From contig NW_019775406.1 in NCBI RefSeq assembly GCF_001039355.2, positions 163,312 to 227,311 of the forward strand: 64,000 bases of DNA. The letters are read 5' to 3'. The position numbers and the translations under genes are program-made. The notes under the pieces are model-generated. The model worked only from the letters and a program-made list of their open reading frames with translations, was not told where the DNA came from and ran no database searches. Source of the stretch: Lingula anatina (lineage: Eukaryota > Brachiopoda > Lingulata > Lingulida > Lingulidae). Position 1 is the stretch's first letter; the number at the start of each line of letters is the position of its first letter. This document shows, one piece after another, positions 23,701 through 36,714 of the stretch.

Positions 23701-24441
23701 CACGGTTGAAGAAAATGTTTTGTGAGTAAAGTATCGTCTACTAGCGTTTACAAGTGGAAAGAAATTAAATGATCCAATAATGTAGTACGTGTACAGTGCA
23801 TACGTAAATGCACTGGTTTCCTAAGTTGTCGCCCTTAAATATTACAATGTAGGTAACCGTACTGTAGCTGCACTCGGTCAAGAAACTCGCACTGATTGAT
23901 TTGGTTTATTCAATTTATTCCCAAAAACCAACCGTTAAACTGAAAGAAAAGAAATAAAACAATAAGTAGGCCTCCCGGTAAAAGGAACAAAAGTGTAACG
24001 TAAAATGTACATGTATAAATACTGGACACAAATTAGAAATACAAGAAAAATAACCTAAAAATGAAACTGAAAATTACACGAAGTACATAGGAAAGTGTAA
24101 GAAAAAAGATAGACAGAAACGCTGTTAAGACCCAAAGCCGTAAGCCTTAAAATAGACTACAGTACCTTGTCCACTGACTGAGTGAGCTAATATCGTTGTA
24201 AAAGGATAGACAGAAACGTTGCAAGGACCTAAAGTCGAAGAGGTTTACGTTTGAAATAAATTACCTTATCCTCCTACTAAATGAGCTAATATCTTTAGAA
24301 ATTTCCCTGTCCCGTTCTGTGTTTGATATTAAAGCGAAAAAGAAGCAAGAGAGGAAGCCGAATATATACAGTGGAATGAGAACTGTTAAGTGCATTATGT
24401 GGCAGAGGCATGTGACGGTGCGGTTAGGTATGTGCGGTGGC

Positions 24442-24729
24442 CTCCCGCACAAAAATGCAGTAGTATCGAAGTAGCAAAGAAGCATTAACGCAGTAGTGGT
24501 GTGGAGCATATTTGCAGTAGAAATGCAGTATAGCCTACTTCGATTCTACTTCAAAAATAACATAGGGTTGTACAGAGGAGGAGCATTAATGCAGTAGATT
24601 AGCAGCATGATAGAAGCATGTTTCAAATATGCTAATTAGCGCCCAATGCGAAGCAGATTTGAGGCATATCTGCAGTATTATTGCAGTAGTCTACTGCACT
24701 GGAGCATCTACTGCGTTTTCGTGCGGGAG
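24442..24729. mobile_element. 288 bp MITE with CTCCCGCAC terminal repeats and GCAGTA subrepeats
   Basis: Left arm CTCCCGCACAAAAATGCAGT, right arm ACTGCGTTTTCGTGCGGGAG. Inside, GCAGTA or TGCAGTAG recurs many times in both orientations. Confidence 0.75.
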
Positions 24730-24818
24730 CTGTAACGTTATAATTAGTAGAGCGAGAGAAAGCAAAGGAAGGCAAACGTGAAAGAAAGGAAAATGCAGTT
24801 CGTGTGAATAATATATAA

Positions 24819-25041
24819 ACTAGAAAAGCACTCCGAGATCGCAGACCTCTGCCAAGGCAGCATTTTTTATTATTATCGATTATTGATTGATTGTAGATCC
24901 GGATCACCACCATAAACTAATCATATCTTTCTTGGCCCACCTCTGACAGTTCCTGAAAAATTCATCAAAATCGGTCCATAACTTTTTGAATTATGTTGAT
25001 GACAGACAAACAGGGGCGAAAACATAACCTCCTTGGCGGAG
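24819..25041 (-). mobile_element. CTCCGCCAAGG inverted-repeat element, copy 2 (reverse)
   Basis: Reverse orientation copy of the element at 6336-6600: ACTAGAAAAGCACTCCGAGA at left and CCTCCTTGGCGGAG at right, with the shared CGGATCACCACCATAAACTA interior. It lacks the long TGTC run. Confidence 0.75.
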
Positions 25042-25139
25042 ATAATAAAGGACATACTGAAAAAGAAAAAAAATAATGATAATAAATAAATAAATGACCC
25101 CCATAAATGAAAACAAATAAAGAGTGTTACGGACAGTTA

Positions 25140-27000
25140 CACATAGGCCTACCGCAGGTAAGGCCTCAAGTCGCCCGGTGTTGTAGTTGTTGACTGTAGT
25201 TGTCATAAATATACACACCCAGTCAGAACTTGTCCCCCCCCCCCCTCCTCCGACGCACCTTGTAGTGTATGGTTTCCCTTTATGTATAATAAGGTTACAT
25301 ATAGCATGTGACGCAGAAAACTGAGGCAAGTGTACGGTAGTGTCAGGATAATTTACATACATCTTCCTTGCTGTGATTTTAGTTTAATATTGCTGGTGTG
25401 TGTAATGCATTTAATTTGTAAGATTTATGGAATGGTTTGAATAAACTCCTTTAAAATTAATGCGTTTTTTTTTTTTTTTCAATTTTCTTATCTCAGTTCA
25501 AATTGCATTGCATTGGGATATCATTTTAATATCGTAATTAACACATTATTTTGATTTTTCAGAACTGTCAACTCTGCGGTGATCCTGCAAAATGCACGTG
25601 CATCTGACTGATAGAATCCTCCAAAGCCTCAGATTTTGGAACTTTGCACAGGCACACACGCACGCACTGACGTGCTCGAACCAACACGCAGCGCACATGT
25701 AATATGGCGAAAATGGTACACGTTTTTATTGTGAATGTCAAAAATTTTAGGACTACACCATGTGCATATCAGATTTGAACATATTTTAATGTTTTTCAAA
25801 AATGTGGTCGATCATGTTCCCTTTTCAAATTATACTCAGTTATTGAGCATTTTTAATTTTAAATTATACGTTAATTGGGATGCATCTGATTCTATTTGAA
25901 ACTCATCAGTCTTTCTCCAATTTTATTATTGTGCAATGACGTATTATTTAAGGGTTTACAATGCCACAATACATTTTTAAAGCATTTGTGTATCACAACA
26001 TTCAAACTTGAAGGTGAAAGTAACATTTCCACAACGTTGCAGGTTGAAGTTCGGGTAATTAATTAATTTACTTTGTTTACATTAATTTGATTTGCATTGT
26101 AGGAGTCATTTCTATTTTAAAATTTGTATGTGTTCTGTGCCTGATCCTGTGAATGGCGATCTAAGACATAAAAGCCAAAGTAATATTAATTACAGTCTTC
26201 TCTATCTTAAATATATTTCGTTCCTTCAAATTGAAACAAAAAGAAAAATTGAATTTGTACAAATAAGTGTTGCAATTAACCATTTTTGTGCTGAAATCAA
26301 GATTAGAATTATGCGGTGTAGTATGTCACAAAATTGATAAAATTCTGGATCTGCCAATTTAAAGATGTATCATGTCTGCTCAAATAAAAAAGCATGCCGC
26401 CCCTTGGTCTATCCTGTATACAGCAATAAATGTATACACAATATACAGTACTAATGATATTTTTTAATGTCCATGGAAAAGCCGACATATTTTTTTCCTT
26501 GAATTTCAAATTTAGCTCGACACCCTTTTTAAATTTAATATTGGATTCTTTAAGTATAAAGCGTGAATGCTGGTATTAAAATTCCAGTACAAATAGAGAA
26601 AGTATTAGGAACAAGTTCCAATGCAAGTCCAAACCACATTTCCCAAATGTCAATAATTCATATTTTTAAAAATTATTTGCCTAGAGTTTGACTAGAGTCT
26701 AAGTGTGCATATATTTATCTTTATAACAGTTCCTCACCATGATTTTCTGTCGCAAAAGATGTTCTAAATAAATAAATAAATATCACACTAGAATGACTTT
26801 GTTTTATAGTTTCATAGGAGTCTGGTTTGTGTGATTGCATAGATGTGGGTGACATGTGAGGAATCCTTTTTGAAGTGTGACAAATGGGTCAAGTCCATTT
26901 GATTTGAGGGGTGACAGGTGGGGCGAGTTCATTCCATTTGAGGGGTGACAGGTGGGTCGAGTCCATTCCATTTAAAGGGTAGTCAGGTGGGGCCTGACCA
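25140..27000 (+). repeat. Duplicated block, right copy, uninterrupted
   Basis: Aligns with the 9.3-14.4 kb block in direct orientation, without the 2.6 kb insertion. It gives the ancestral order of the block. No coding frame survives comparison between copies. Confidence 0.75.
26885..26995 (+). repeat. ~43 bp tandem repeat
   Basis: About three units of TTTGAGGGGTGACAGGTGGG followed by (T/C)GAGT(C/T)CATTCCA. The homologous block has the same array at about 14360-14423. Confidence 0.8.
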
Positions 27001-27849
27001 TTGATTTTAGGAGCGCATGCAAGTTATTGCAAAATCACGTTATAATGCTGGTGCAGTTATCCACTCAAAAGTACATTATTTTTAAAAATATTGTGTTAGC
27101 AAACTTTTGAGGGGGATATTAACTTTGTATAATGCCGAAATTATTGCTCTCTAAATTTACTTTTCACAATTTATTGAAAATGTTACCTTTTCATCTGCAC
27201 ATTTGGGACTTTGTGGAAATAAATGTAGGTCTCAAAGCTAAATTAAAGGACATTTGTGATTATATCGGAATATGCAGACCTAATTTTGTGGGAGGGGGGC
27301 AGGGCCAATTTTAATGGTTGACATTTCAAAAATGTGTCAGGATATCTCAACTTTCTCATTTTTATGTTTTAATTTAGAATTAGATTATTAATATGATAAA
27401 AAGGTCGTGTTTTTTAAAACAATTATTATAGCAAAAAACCAGAAACCCACAAATTGGATCCATATCAAATCAAGAAAATGATATCCAGGAGGATGAAGTA
27501 ATTTATTTCAAGAGATATAAACAACAGTCTAACTATAGAATAAAACGTGGAATATATTTTCAGAAAGCAAGATCGTAAATCCAAACATATTTTATTTATA
27601 AATGCGGGCTGTTGGAAAATCTTGTAGATGTAATCTTTGATCGTTCAAACTATATAATTTACATACTACTGAGCATATTTACAAACATTTAAACCTTTTA
27701 AGATATCTCTTATATCTACACAAATCATCAACCCCGAACAATATTTACAGATCAGTTTTAGCAGATTAAATTTGAAAGTACTCAGACAGTAACCATATCC
27801 TTATAGTTTTATCTCTCTCCCTTTATTATCTTTAACATCATTATTTCAA
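27000..27849. other. No gene seen
   Basis: AT-rich. Short ORFs lack splice sites and protein-like composition. Confidence 0.5.
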
Positions 27850-30400
27850 ATCAAAGTAAAAAAGGGCAGCGAAGCTGTCAAATGTACAGACACAAAGCAG
27901 AAAATAAAAATGCAGAAAATAGGTCATTTTGTCAATTTCGATAAAATGATAAATAATGCTTATAACAGCACAGTCAATCAACACTAAAATTTAATAATTC
28001 ACAACAGGTAACAAGGTCAATACGATCAGTTTCAGGACCACGAAAGTTCAAATTCACATAATGAAAATCCCAATATGCAAAAAATGATTACAGTGCATAG
28101 AAGAATATCACATAATGTTTAAAGATACAAAATCCAATACAATTGCTCATATGGAAATACAGAAAATGCAGAGAGCTTCCGGTGGATGGGAGTTAAAATA
28201 CACATCTTCAAGATGCCACTATTTGAGAAATAATTTAATTTTTAAAAAATCCCAATAAAGCTGCTATCCACTTTTAATATAGCTGTATTAACATGATATG
28301 AATAACCCCAATTGAGTNATACAAAATCCAATACAATTGCTCATATGGAAATACAGAAAATGCAGAGAGCTTCCGGTGGATGGGAGTTAAAATACACATC
28401 TTCAAGATGCCACCATTTGAGAAATAATTTAATTTTTTAAAAAATCCCAATAAAGCTGCTATCCACTTTTAATATAGCTGTATTAACATGATATGAATAA
28501 CCCCATTGAGTTTGAAAATATTACAGCACTGTTATTCATCTATAGCATTATTGTTGGTGTTACATGATTTTTTTGTAAACCTATTCGCAATTTTAAACAA
28601 CAGTTACCTGCAAAATTATCACCGATTCCTAATTATGTGACACCGTTAAGAGAGCTAAACCTATGGGAATTTACAGGGAAATTTCAACATGTGTGTTTTA
28701 TGTAATCTCATTTAATGGCCACTTGAAAGTTAATAAGGCAAGTGAGTTAATAGCTCTGAATTTAGCTAGTAATTACCCAAGGTACAATTACATACTGACC
28801 ATATACAGTAGCACCATATAGCACTTCATGAAAATGAACATTTCCTAAAGAATTGTATGCTTCCAAAACAGAAAACAATCACACTGATTTCACACCTTGA
28901 AAATGTGAAAATTATAATTGTAACAAAAAAATCTAGAAAGACAGGTTTTCCAATTGAAGGTGTATTTTAGTCCCATGCTACTCATCTGTAAGTTTGATAA
29001 GAGTAAGTAACATTTTTATTGGTCACTATGGAAGCAGTGCCCAAAATAGGGTTTTCTTCAACTTTTATGCAATATTACATGATGTTAAATAGCATAATGA
29101 CCATCAATTGTAATATCAATATAAAGGTATCATGGATATTCAGAAAATGTGACTTGGAAAGGTCTTCAAACCAATGGAAGTTTCAAGGCAAACCTTAAAA
29201 ATGCTGATATGTAAAAAATTAAATTTTCACAAAGAAACTATCATTTTCAAAAAATTAATTAATAATACAGGTTTTCCAACTGAAGCTGTATTTTAGTGCT
29301 ATATTTTACTCCTGTGACAATCCTGTGACAGTGTGACAATAGTAAGTGACATGGTTTTCCTTTAATGGTCACTATGACGGCAGTGGCCAAAATAGGGTTT
29401 TCTACAATTTTGATGCAATATTACCTAAGGCTTAATGAAAATATCATGGATATTCAGAAAAAGTGACTATCAAAAGCCTTCAAAGACATGGAAGTTCAGG
29501 GTCACACCTTAAAAATGCAAAAATGTAAACAAGAGATAACTGTACTGTTTTTCTTTCTATTTTCAATACCTTTTTTTACATAAAACAGAAATCAATTTAC
29601 TGTCATTTTTATATGATCAACTAAAAAATTTTTGAGATAGGAAATATATTTATAGTACAATTTTAAATGTCCAATATGCACTATTCTGAAATTCTGAACA
29701 TAGTAAATGTTTGAATCGGAGAAACTGAAATGATATGATTTTTTTCCATTTTTGACACTTTATTACAAAATGCACAATAACAGGCTTACCGTCATTTTTA
29801 TATAATCAACTAACAAAATTTTCAAGATGCAGAAAGTGTCAAAAGAACACTGTTATGTACCTTAATCATCAAAACTTAACTGATCAAAGCTTATTTTCAA
29901 ACTTGACCTGTATATTAGTCAGACTGATCACTCCTGCGAGTTGCAAGACTATAGGCTGATTTGTTTCCCTTGAAATGTGTATTGTTATGCAAATTACGGA
30001 CAGTTTTGCATATATGCTGAAAAAAGCAAAAGAACAGTACAACTTTTGTAAAAATGGTCCGATCAAGATGATTTTCGAGAAGAATCTGTGTTTTAGTAGG
30101 ATTGACCACTCCTATAGGTTTTAAGACAAAAGGCTTATTGGTTTTCCTTGAAATGTGTTATCAGTGTTGCACATATGCTGAAAAAAAGCCAAAAAACAGC
30201 ATAGCTTTTTAAAAAATGGCCCTATCATGCTGATTTTCGAACTCGACCTGCATAGTATGAATATCCATCAGTTCTGTAAGTTAAAAGCCAAATGGTCCAA
30301 CGGTTTTCCACTTATCGTGTTATCGGTGGTGCAAGAGCACGGCGACGACAGACGCAGATGGCGGCTATATGTACAGACACATGTGTCTGTACATAAAAAA
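27850..30400 (-). mobile_element. 2.6 kb repetitive element, inverted copy II
   Basis: Reverse complement of copy I. Left end GGCAGCGAAGCTGTCAAATG, right end TGTACAGACACATGTGTCTG, with the same 158 bp subrepeats at about 29870-30330. It lacks the inverted-repeat insert found in copy I at 12556-12719, so it shows the empty site. Confidence 0.7.
28125..28511. repeat. 193 bp direct duplication either side of one N
   Basis: 28125-28317 and 28319-28511 are nearly identical, both starting ATACAAAATCCAATACAATT. The N at 28318 between them suggests an uncollapsed assembly overlap or two haplotypes. Confidence 0.8.
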
Positions 30401-31199
30401 CAAGGAATTACAAACATTTTCGTTCTGCTTTCATACAATAGCTGCATAAATATTCGTTGAGTTTCAGGACGTGACTGAAAGGCTTAGTTGCTAGCAGGCG
30501 AGTGTCGTGCAGCTCTCAGTATCTCAGTGGACGTCTGGAATGAGAAAATAATGTTAACAATATCTGACTAAACCGACAGGCTTGGAAAATACAAATAATG
30601 TATTAAACATCAAAGGGAAGAGGCTACTTAAAATTATATGAATGTTTACTGACTTGTCTGATGTTCAGGGTCAGAATGCTCCGCGTTCGGGGCCATATTT
30701 CGATTTATTATAAACAATTTTCCCATATTTCAACACTGCTTACAAAGAGTTTTACAGGTACATGTATAATAAAATAAACAAACCTACAACAACTGATTTA
30801 AAAATGATAAATGAGACCTCAAAGGGACAAAGAAACCCTAAGATAATTCAAATCAAAAGATTTTCAAATTATCGTGATTGTCGTAGAGGGAAAAGTTTGA
30901 ATTTTTGATAAACATTGACCATAAAATAAATGTACACGTTGATGGAGCACACTAGACTTTGAATGAAAAGCTCAGAACTTTGACAAGCACGGTATTATTA
31001 TCTAAACTAATCTGTGATCTTTGTGGTAAGATTCCAATCTACTAATATGCTAGCAAATATTCAGGCAAAATATAACAAAGAATCGTGACAGAAATACTTG
31101 CGGTAAATTGTGTTGCATTCTTTGACTCTTTTTTTATCTACTGACAGAGGTTACTGAAGAAAATGTGATACTTATGAAACATGCTTCTAGGTCTACGCT

Positions 31200-31340
31200 T
31201 CACAAAAGCCCAACCTTGCGACTGCACCACACATGCTGTTGCGTCTTCACCCTGCTGTGTCCTACCGCCTAGTGAGCATTCGGTAATACAGCTCGCACTG
31301 CGATGGGCTACTTATTGTTATGCAAATATCGGACAGGTAT
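31200..31340 (+). promoter_or_regulatory. SOX-OCT-bearing duplicated segment, copy 3 (inverted)
   Basis: TATTGTTATGCAAAT at 31313-31327 beside GCTCGCACTGCGATG, in the opposite orientation to copies 1 and 2 and more diverged. Its ORF (TYCYANI) resembles translations of the other copies only because the DNA is shared. Confidence 0.3.
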
Positions 31341-31817
31341 TGCTCACTTTAGGTCAAGGACTGTGGCTGGAATTGTTCACGAATGTTCACGGTCAAAACC
31401 ATGTACATGTAGATTTGACTGAAGTCCACATGTTTTGAAATACACCACTTTATTCCACAAATATTGCACATGCGTCTTCCATCATGCAGTTATATTCTTC
31501 CTTGATACATTACATGCTCAAAACTCCACTCAATTGTGGAGTTCCCCCGGGTACTGTATGAACATATAAACAGTCTTAAGAGGGACTCCAGGTGGAAAGG
31601 GGGGAGGGGGTGGCATAAAAAACAAAATGTTTGACCGGGAAAAACAATAGAGGCGACGTGACTCTTGTAAAAAATAAATAAATAAAAAAAATTTTCTCTG
31701 ATAATTCCACCGAGAAGATAGCACTTTATGATGAAACGGCAGTATAACACACATGGTGCCATACGGGGTTAGTTGTAGCTCAATTCAAGTTTGATCTGTC
31801 GCGTAGCTGGTATATCT

Positions 31818-31984
31818 GGCCCGTAGCCAGCAAATTAAAAAACGGCGGTTCTTTTTTCTGAAAAAAGTGGACCTTTTACAATGAAACTTATGTGTACCTA
31901 GATAAAATTTTACCCAAAATGGACCTTTTCCTGACAAAAGGGGTGGTTCTTTCGACCCCCGACCCCCCCCCGCCTATGGGCCTG
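31818..31984. mobile_element. Probable short relative of the GGCCCGTAGCC element
   Basis: GGCCCGTAGCCAGCAAATT at left and CGCCTATGGGCCTG at right with a poly-C run inside, resembling the element at 3585 in layout but diverged. Confidence 0.45.
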
Positions 31985-34900
31985 TATAAGATAGAGATCA
32001 ATGTCCATCCCCATGTCAGCACCATTTAAAGGATTTTGAAGTGAAGAGAAGGGCAATATTATTGACGAGACAGACTTTATGCTAATGCTAATGATGGGCT
32101 AGGTGTTACAGCACAATACATAGGCCTATATTTATTAATCGTGGAAAATTGCACCTTATTGTAGATGTGTTCCAGTTAATTTAGAGGCTGAAAAAAAATT
32201 TCATGGAAGTCTTGGTCTGTTTGTTTACCCATATTTCCCTTTTTAAACGCACATTTTGCTAATGCTTGGATTGTTGTTGATGAGATGGGTCTACTCGTAA
32301 TTGTTGTGATGCAATATATAATTCACTCCTTAATTCTACTAATTTAGTATGGTGCACTTGAAGCCGAGCTTTCAAGGCACAAGATTTAAGTTTGAAAATT
32401 AGAAATTAGATATAAGACAGCAACACTGCAAATGTTAATGAATCACAATGAACACCGTTTTTTACATTAAAGAATATATTTTCAAAAAAATTCTCAACTG
32501 TTGCTCGCGCAGTTTTAATTACACTGGACACTTTTCTAAGAAAAGCTGCAATGCTAAGATGGAATGAAAAGCGTTGAATAAATAATCAAATAAATTGCCA
32601 CTAATTCTTAAATCGGCAATACATCCACATTTTGTCCATATTCAATAAGACCACTGCACGTATGTGACCTATGTTTATCAGTTATTGTATATAAATATTA
32701 ATTAGGTCATAAATATTATTTAGGTCAAAATTGGGCTAAACACGATGGTCATACACTGTACATAAAATCTGTCATGTAAACGCAAACTGCCACTAAACTA
32801 CTGAAAACGGCACATTATAGGCAAGCGTCGTGTTTGCTGAAAGATGCACAACGGCAAAAGGCAGTGCAACGTGTAAGTCACAGCTTCAACTTGTGCTACC
32901 TGAATATATCTAAAAAAAAAGAATTGGTAAATATTGCCGAAACACGTATACATTCCATGCTTTGGGTACAAATAAATGTCCTGATAATAATCAATAATAA
33001 TAATAATAACAACATATGTAGTAATTGCACTACCACAATATACACGTAGTAAAAAAATCACATATAACAAGAAACATGAACAAAGCTTGCAGCTCTTTGT
33101 AAACCCCATCCTCCACCCTTTATAAACATTCACCTGTTGACCATGGCTGCATTCACACCATGACTAACTTAGACCAGATATTGACTAAATGACATCACCA
33201 CACATAAAACTATCAAGTCCATAAATCTTGATTTCCCATTTTGAGCAATCTGTCATTAACTGGTTATAAAATTTTCAGACTTTGATAGCTGGCACCTATC
33301 ATATAGCCAAATATCTGTGTTAAATACTAGAACATATGTAAAACCAACTGTGATTATTTCTATACTGACAAGTGCTATAGGATTCTTACTGGTTTCACAA
33401 AGGTGCTGAAGCCCCACAATTGGACTTGACTTTCAGAACAAAAATATAGTCTACTTCTCTTCAATATAAAACGCGTAAGAATCCACTCAAATTTAGTACG
33501 TAAGCATGTCACTGTAACATTGGCCAAATCTTCATCCTGACATAAAACATTTCCTTTAATTGACTTTTTACTAATTATCAATAGGGTAAAAAGTACACAT
33601 CAAATTTTGGGCTCTTTTGTGTAGCAATGTCTGTTGGTGCCAACCGATCTATTTTAGTCCTGATGTGAATGCATCAATTTGTTTATTTCTGGTCTCAGTT
33701 TGTCCTGATGGGAACCAGACCAGCGACTTATTTTATTTTCAACAGTCTTACACATCATCAACACTAAACGAGAATCAAACCGTATTCCTCAGATCCTATG
33801 ATACATATCAACAAAGTATAAACTATACATCAATGGAAACTAAAGGCAGTTGGCAGAAATAAACTGCTTTTTAAAATTTCCAAGACTTGCAGCACAGATT
33901 TTACTTTTTTTTGTGACAAAAAATTGAACTTTTCTTCTTTCAGAATGTACGACCTTATACAGTTTCAGTGTCTTGTATCTCTTTATGTTTTGATATGTTG
34001 TACATTTTTTATATACAATGTAGTACTGCAAATAATAGGTACACTATATCCCTGCAAAGCAGCAGCTTAAACAACGTCACAAGCATTTCTATCATATCAC
34101 AATGTTAAACATTTCTATCAACAACATTTAATGTCACCTTTAAAAAAAAACTGCTCTCTATCATAACATATCCATACTGTACTTGTGGTCATTACTTCCT
34201 GGTGTTGTCAACACAACTTTATTGGGTTCAATGCAGACTCTTTTATTATTTTTTTTCTATTATTTACAGCTTCAAATTTAATGCTCAAGGGATCAACAAA
34301 ATTCAGACAATGCACGTCTGAATCAAAGCTTAATCTTGGGCATATTTTTTCCCCGGAAATATCACAACCACAAAAACACATTTTGAAAAAAAATAAAAAA
34401 ATAAATATATAAATATGCAGCAGACAACAAGCAGTGCCAGTGGTTTGTAGAATTAATAGATAGGTGGTGCCACTGGTCAGGACAGGGCCAACAAATTCAT
34501 GAAAACACTGTGACTGCTTAATGAGGAAACCATAAAGAAGACAGAAAGTGGACAAATCATCAAATGCAAGATAATACTCAAGAAGACTTCAACGAAAACT
34601 GTATAATAATGTAATAATAATGGAATGAAATTAATATAATGCCACTGGGTTGGGGTACTAAAGAGAAACCTCAATTTTGGATAAGAATTGTGTCATTGTG
34701 CCTGAAATCATACTTCATGTTCGTTTGCACATTTCAATTGTTAGATCACAGTTTGAATATTTAAGCAATAAAATAATAATTAAATAAAAAATAATTAAAT
34801 AAAAATAAAAATAAATAAAAACAATTAATTAAATAAATAATTAAATTATTAAAATGATCAATAAAAAATAAACAATCACAATTTTCTCAAGGTAATAAGA

Positions 34901-35218
34901 TATCGAGATGAAATAATGTACTTCTGTAATTATTAATATCTCATTCTTTTACTGGACTGACAAAAAGAAAAAGTTTCCTCAATTCCAGTTACAGAATAAG
35001 AATATTATCAATAACATATAATTCACATAAAATATTTCATCTTCATCCATCATGTCATGTGCTTTATAGGATAACATGTAAAAAGTGCCACCTTGCTACG
35101 GTAATTACATACTCATTTTATAAGAACACAATTAATGACATTTGTCTAAACATAGATTTGTTAGGTACATAAGAAAAAGTTTCTTGTAGTCAACTGTGTA
35201 AGTACCAAATTATATATT

Positions 35219-35402
35219 ACCCTTTATCCCAGAGAGTTTCAATTTTTCCTTTATCCCAAGATCAAAGAGTCAAAATTGTTCCTTTGTCCCAAGATAAAAG
35301 AGTCACAATTTCTCCTTTATCCCAAGACGAAAGTCTAATTTTTTTTCTTTTATCCCAAGATGAAAGAGTCACAATTTTTCCTTTATCCCAAGATGAAAGA
35401 GT
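35219..35402 (-). repeat. ~35 bp tandem repeat downstream of KIF13
   Basis: Five units of CCTTTATCCCAAGATGAAAG followed by AGTCACAATTT. Lies about 1.3 kb after the KIF13 stop, possibly in a long 3' UTR. Confidence 0.85.
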
Positions 35403-35869
35403 GTCCTTATCTAGCATGTTGCACACCTGTGGGCAGATGTACATTGTAAGATGGTTACATTTTTGACAACTGAAATCAAAAACCCACATTTCACACCTTA
35501 AACCTTTCTTACAGTACTCAGAAATCAGTGTATCTTTTTGATCTCTATGACACCATCTGTTATACCTTATATCCTGTCAAAACAGAAAGTCATCGTTTAT
35601 GCTTATCGAAACGGTTCCTTCCATACGATGTAGTTAATATGACCCGGTTTCTTTGACCCAATTATTCAATTGCCATTGCTCATGCTATCATGCTGATAAA
35701 GACAGCTCTTTGTGCCGAGGAAAGGAAAAGTATCATCACGTTTTTTTTTTATCATTTAAAAACAGAAACAATCACCTGACAAGTAAGGTATGTACATTGA
35801 GGCATCAAAATACCAAGCACTCGTATTATTGCAATAAACAATGATGTTTATACTTTGCCTATTAAAGTG

Positions 35870-36062
35870 TTTAACTGTCATAACTAACACAATGGGATGT
35901 TTTACTCTCACCATTTACACTATGAGATGGCCTACTGTCACAACTAACACAATGAGTTTTTATGTCACCACTAACACAATGGGATACTCTACTGTCACAA
36001 CTAACACAATGAGATACACTAACCTCACAACAAATGAATAGCAACAATCACAACTAACACAA
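35870..36062. repeat. ~25 bp minisatellite
   Basis: About seven units of TGTCACAACTAACACAATGA or variants. Confidence 0.85.
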
Positions 36063-36700
36063 GAGGAAGCTCTAATTGTAAAAATTGCCTGTGGACCTAA
36101 GAGCAGACCAAAAAGACAGTGAAGGTTTCCAGTACACTAAAATCATGAATCTGGACTTGTAACAGAATCTATAAATATTGAAATGAGCCAGATTAACATG
36201 GTTTTCAAGACTTGGTAGCACTGATACACTGCTAGGAGAAAAAAAAACTTGGCTGATAAAGCTGTGAATAGCATCCTTTGCTTTTCTTTAAGAGTCTTTT
36301 CTGCTGGTGAGTGAGTAACATTTGAAGGAGTCCACCTACTAGAAAATTCTGAATTTTAGTAGCAGATGCTGGGCCTTCCTTCGACTCCTTTAATATGTGA
36401 CCTTTTAATGTTTCTGTTCATTAGTAGATCCAAGGAGGGTGGGTAGGTAGATCTTCCAACCTGGCACCTTACCCACCAGATAAAGTCATACTGCACATTT
36501 TGAAACCTGTTTTCAAGGAAATTCTTCTAAGCTATTGATAGAACCAAAATATTGTCTTGATCAGTCCTGCCATCTATGGTTTTGTTCCATAAGCATTCAC
36601 TGCTGTAAATTGTTAAAAAGACATCAGCTGTGAACTCCGGGAGATATGTAAATAAGCAAAGGTTATAAGTAGAAAAGAGCAAGGTCATGGTAAGTCATCT

Positions 36701-36706
36701 TTTATT
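36701..36706 (-). terminator. Candidate polyadenylation signal AATAAA just after KIF13 stop
   Basis: Plus-strand TTTATT is AATAAA on the minus strand, about 9 bases after TGA. A 3' UTR this short would be unusual. Further AATAAA-like words lie throughout the AT-rich 33-36 kb region, so this may not be the site used. Confidence 0.25.
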
Positions 36707-36714
36707 TTTTTCCT

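Larger units (their letters stand above)
30400..35218. other. No confident gene between repeats and KIF13
   Basis: Holds SOX-OCT copy 3, the 31818 element and a fragment at 31985-32090 matching 3440-3530. On the minus strand an ATG at 30694 (reading MAPNAEHSDPEHQ) has a nearby GT but no in-phase next exon. Part of this stretch may be KIF13 3' UTR. Confidence 0.45.

Noticed and set aside
23434-23703. ORF with LALRCMTYCYANYNW and its relative at 31181-31438
   Set aside because: The similarity is explained by the shared SOX-OCT segment. The copy at 5060-5250 has a stop in the same frame.
30645-30694. Possible minus-strand first exon reading MAPNAEHSDPEHQ
   Set aside because: The start context is good, but the nearest downstream acceptor (near 30539) gives a stop in the required phase, so it was not annotated.
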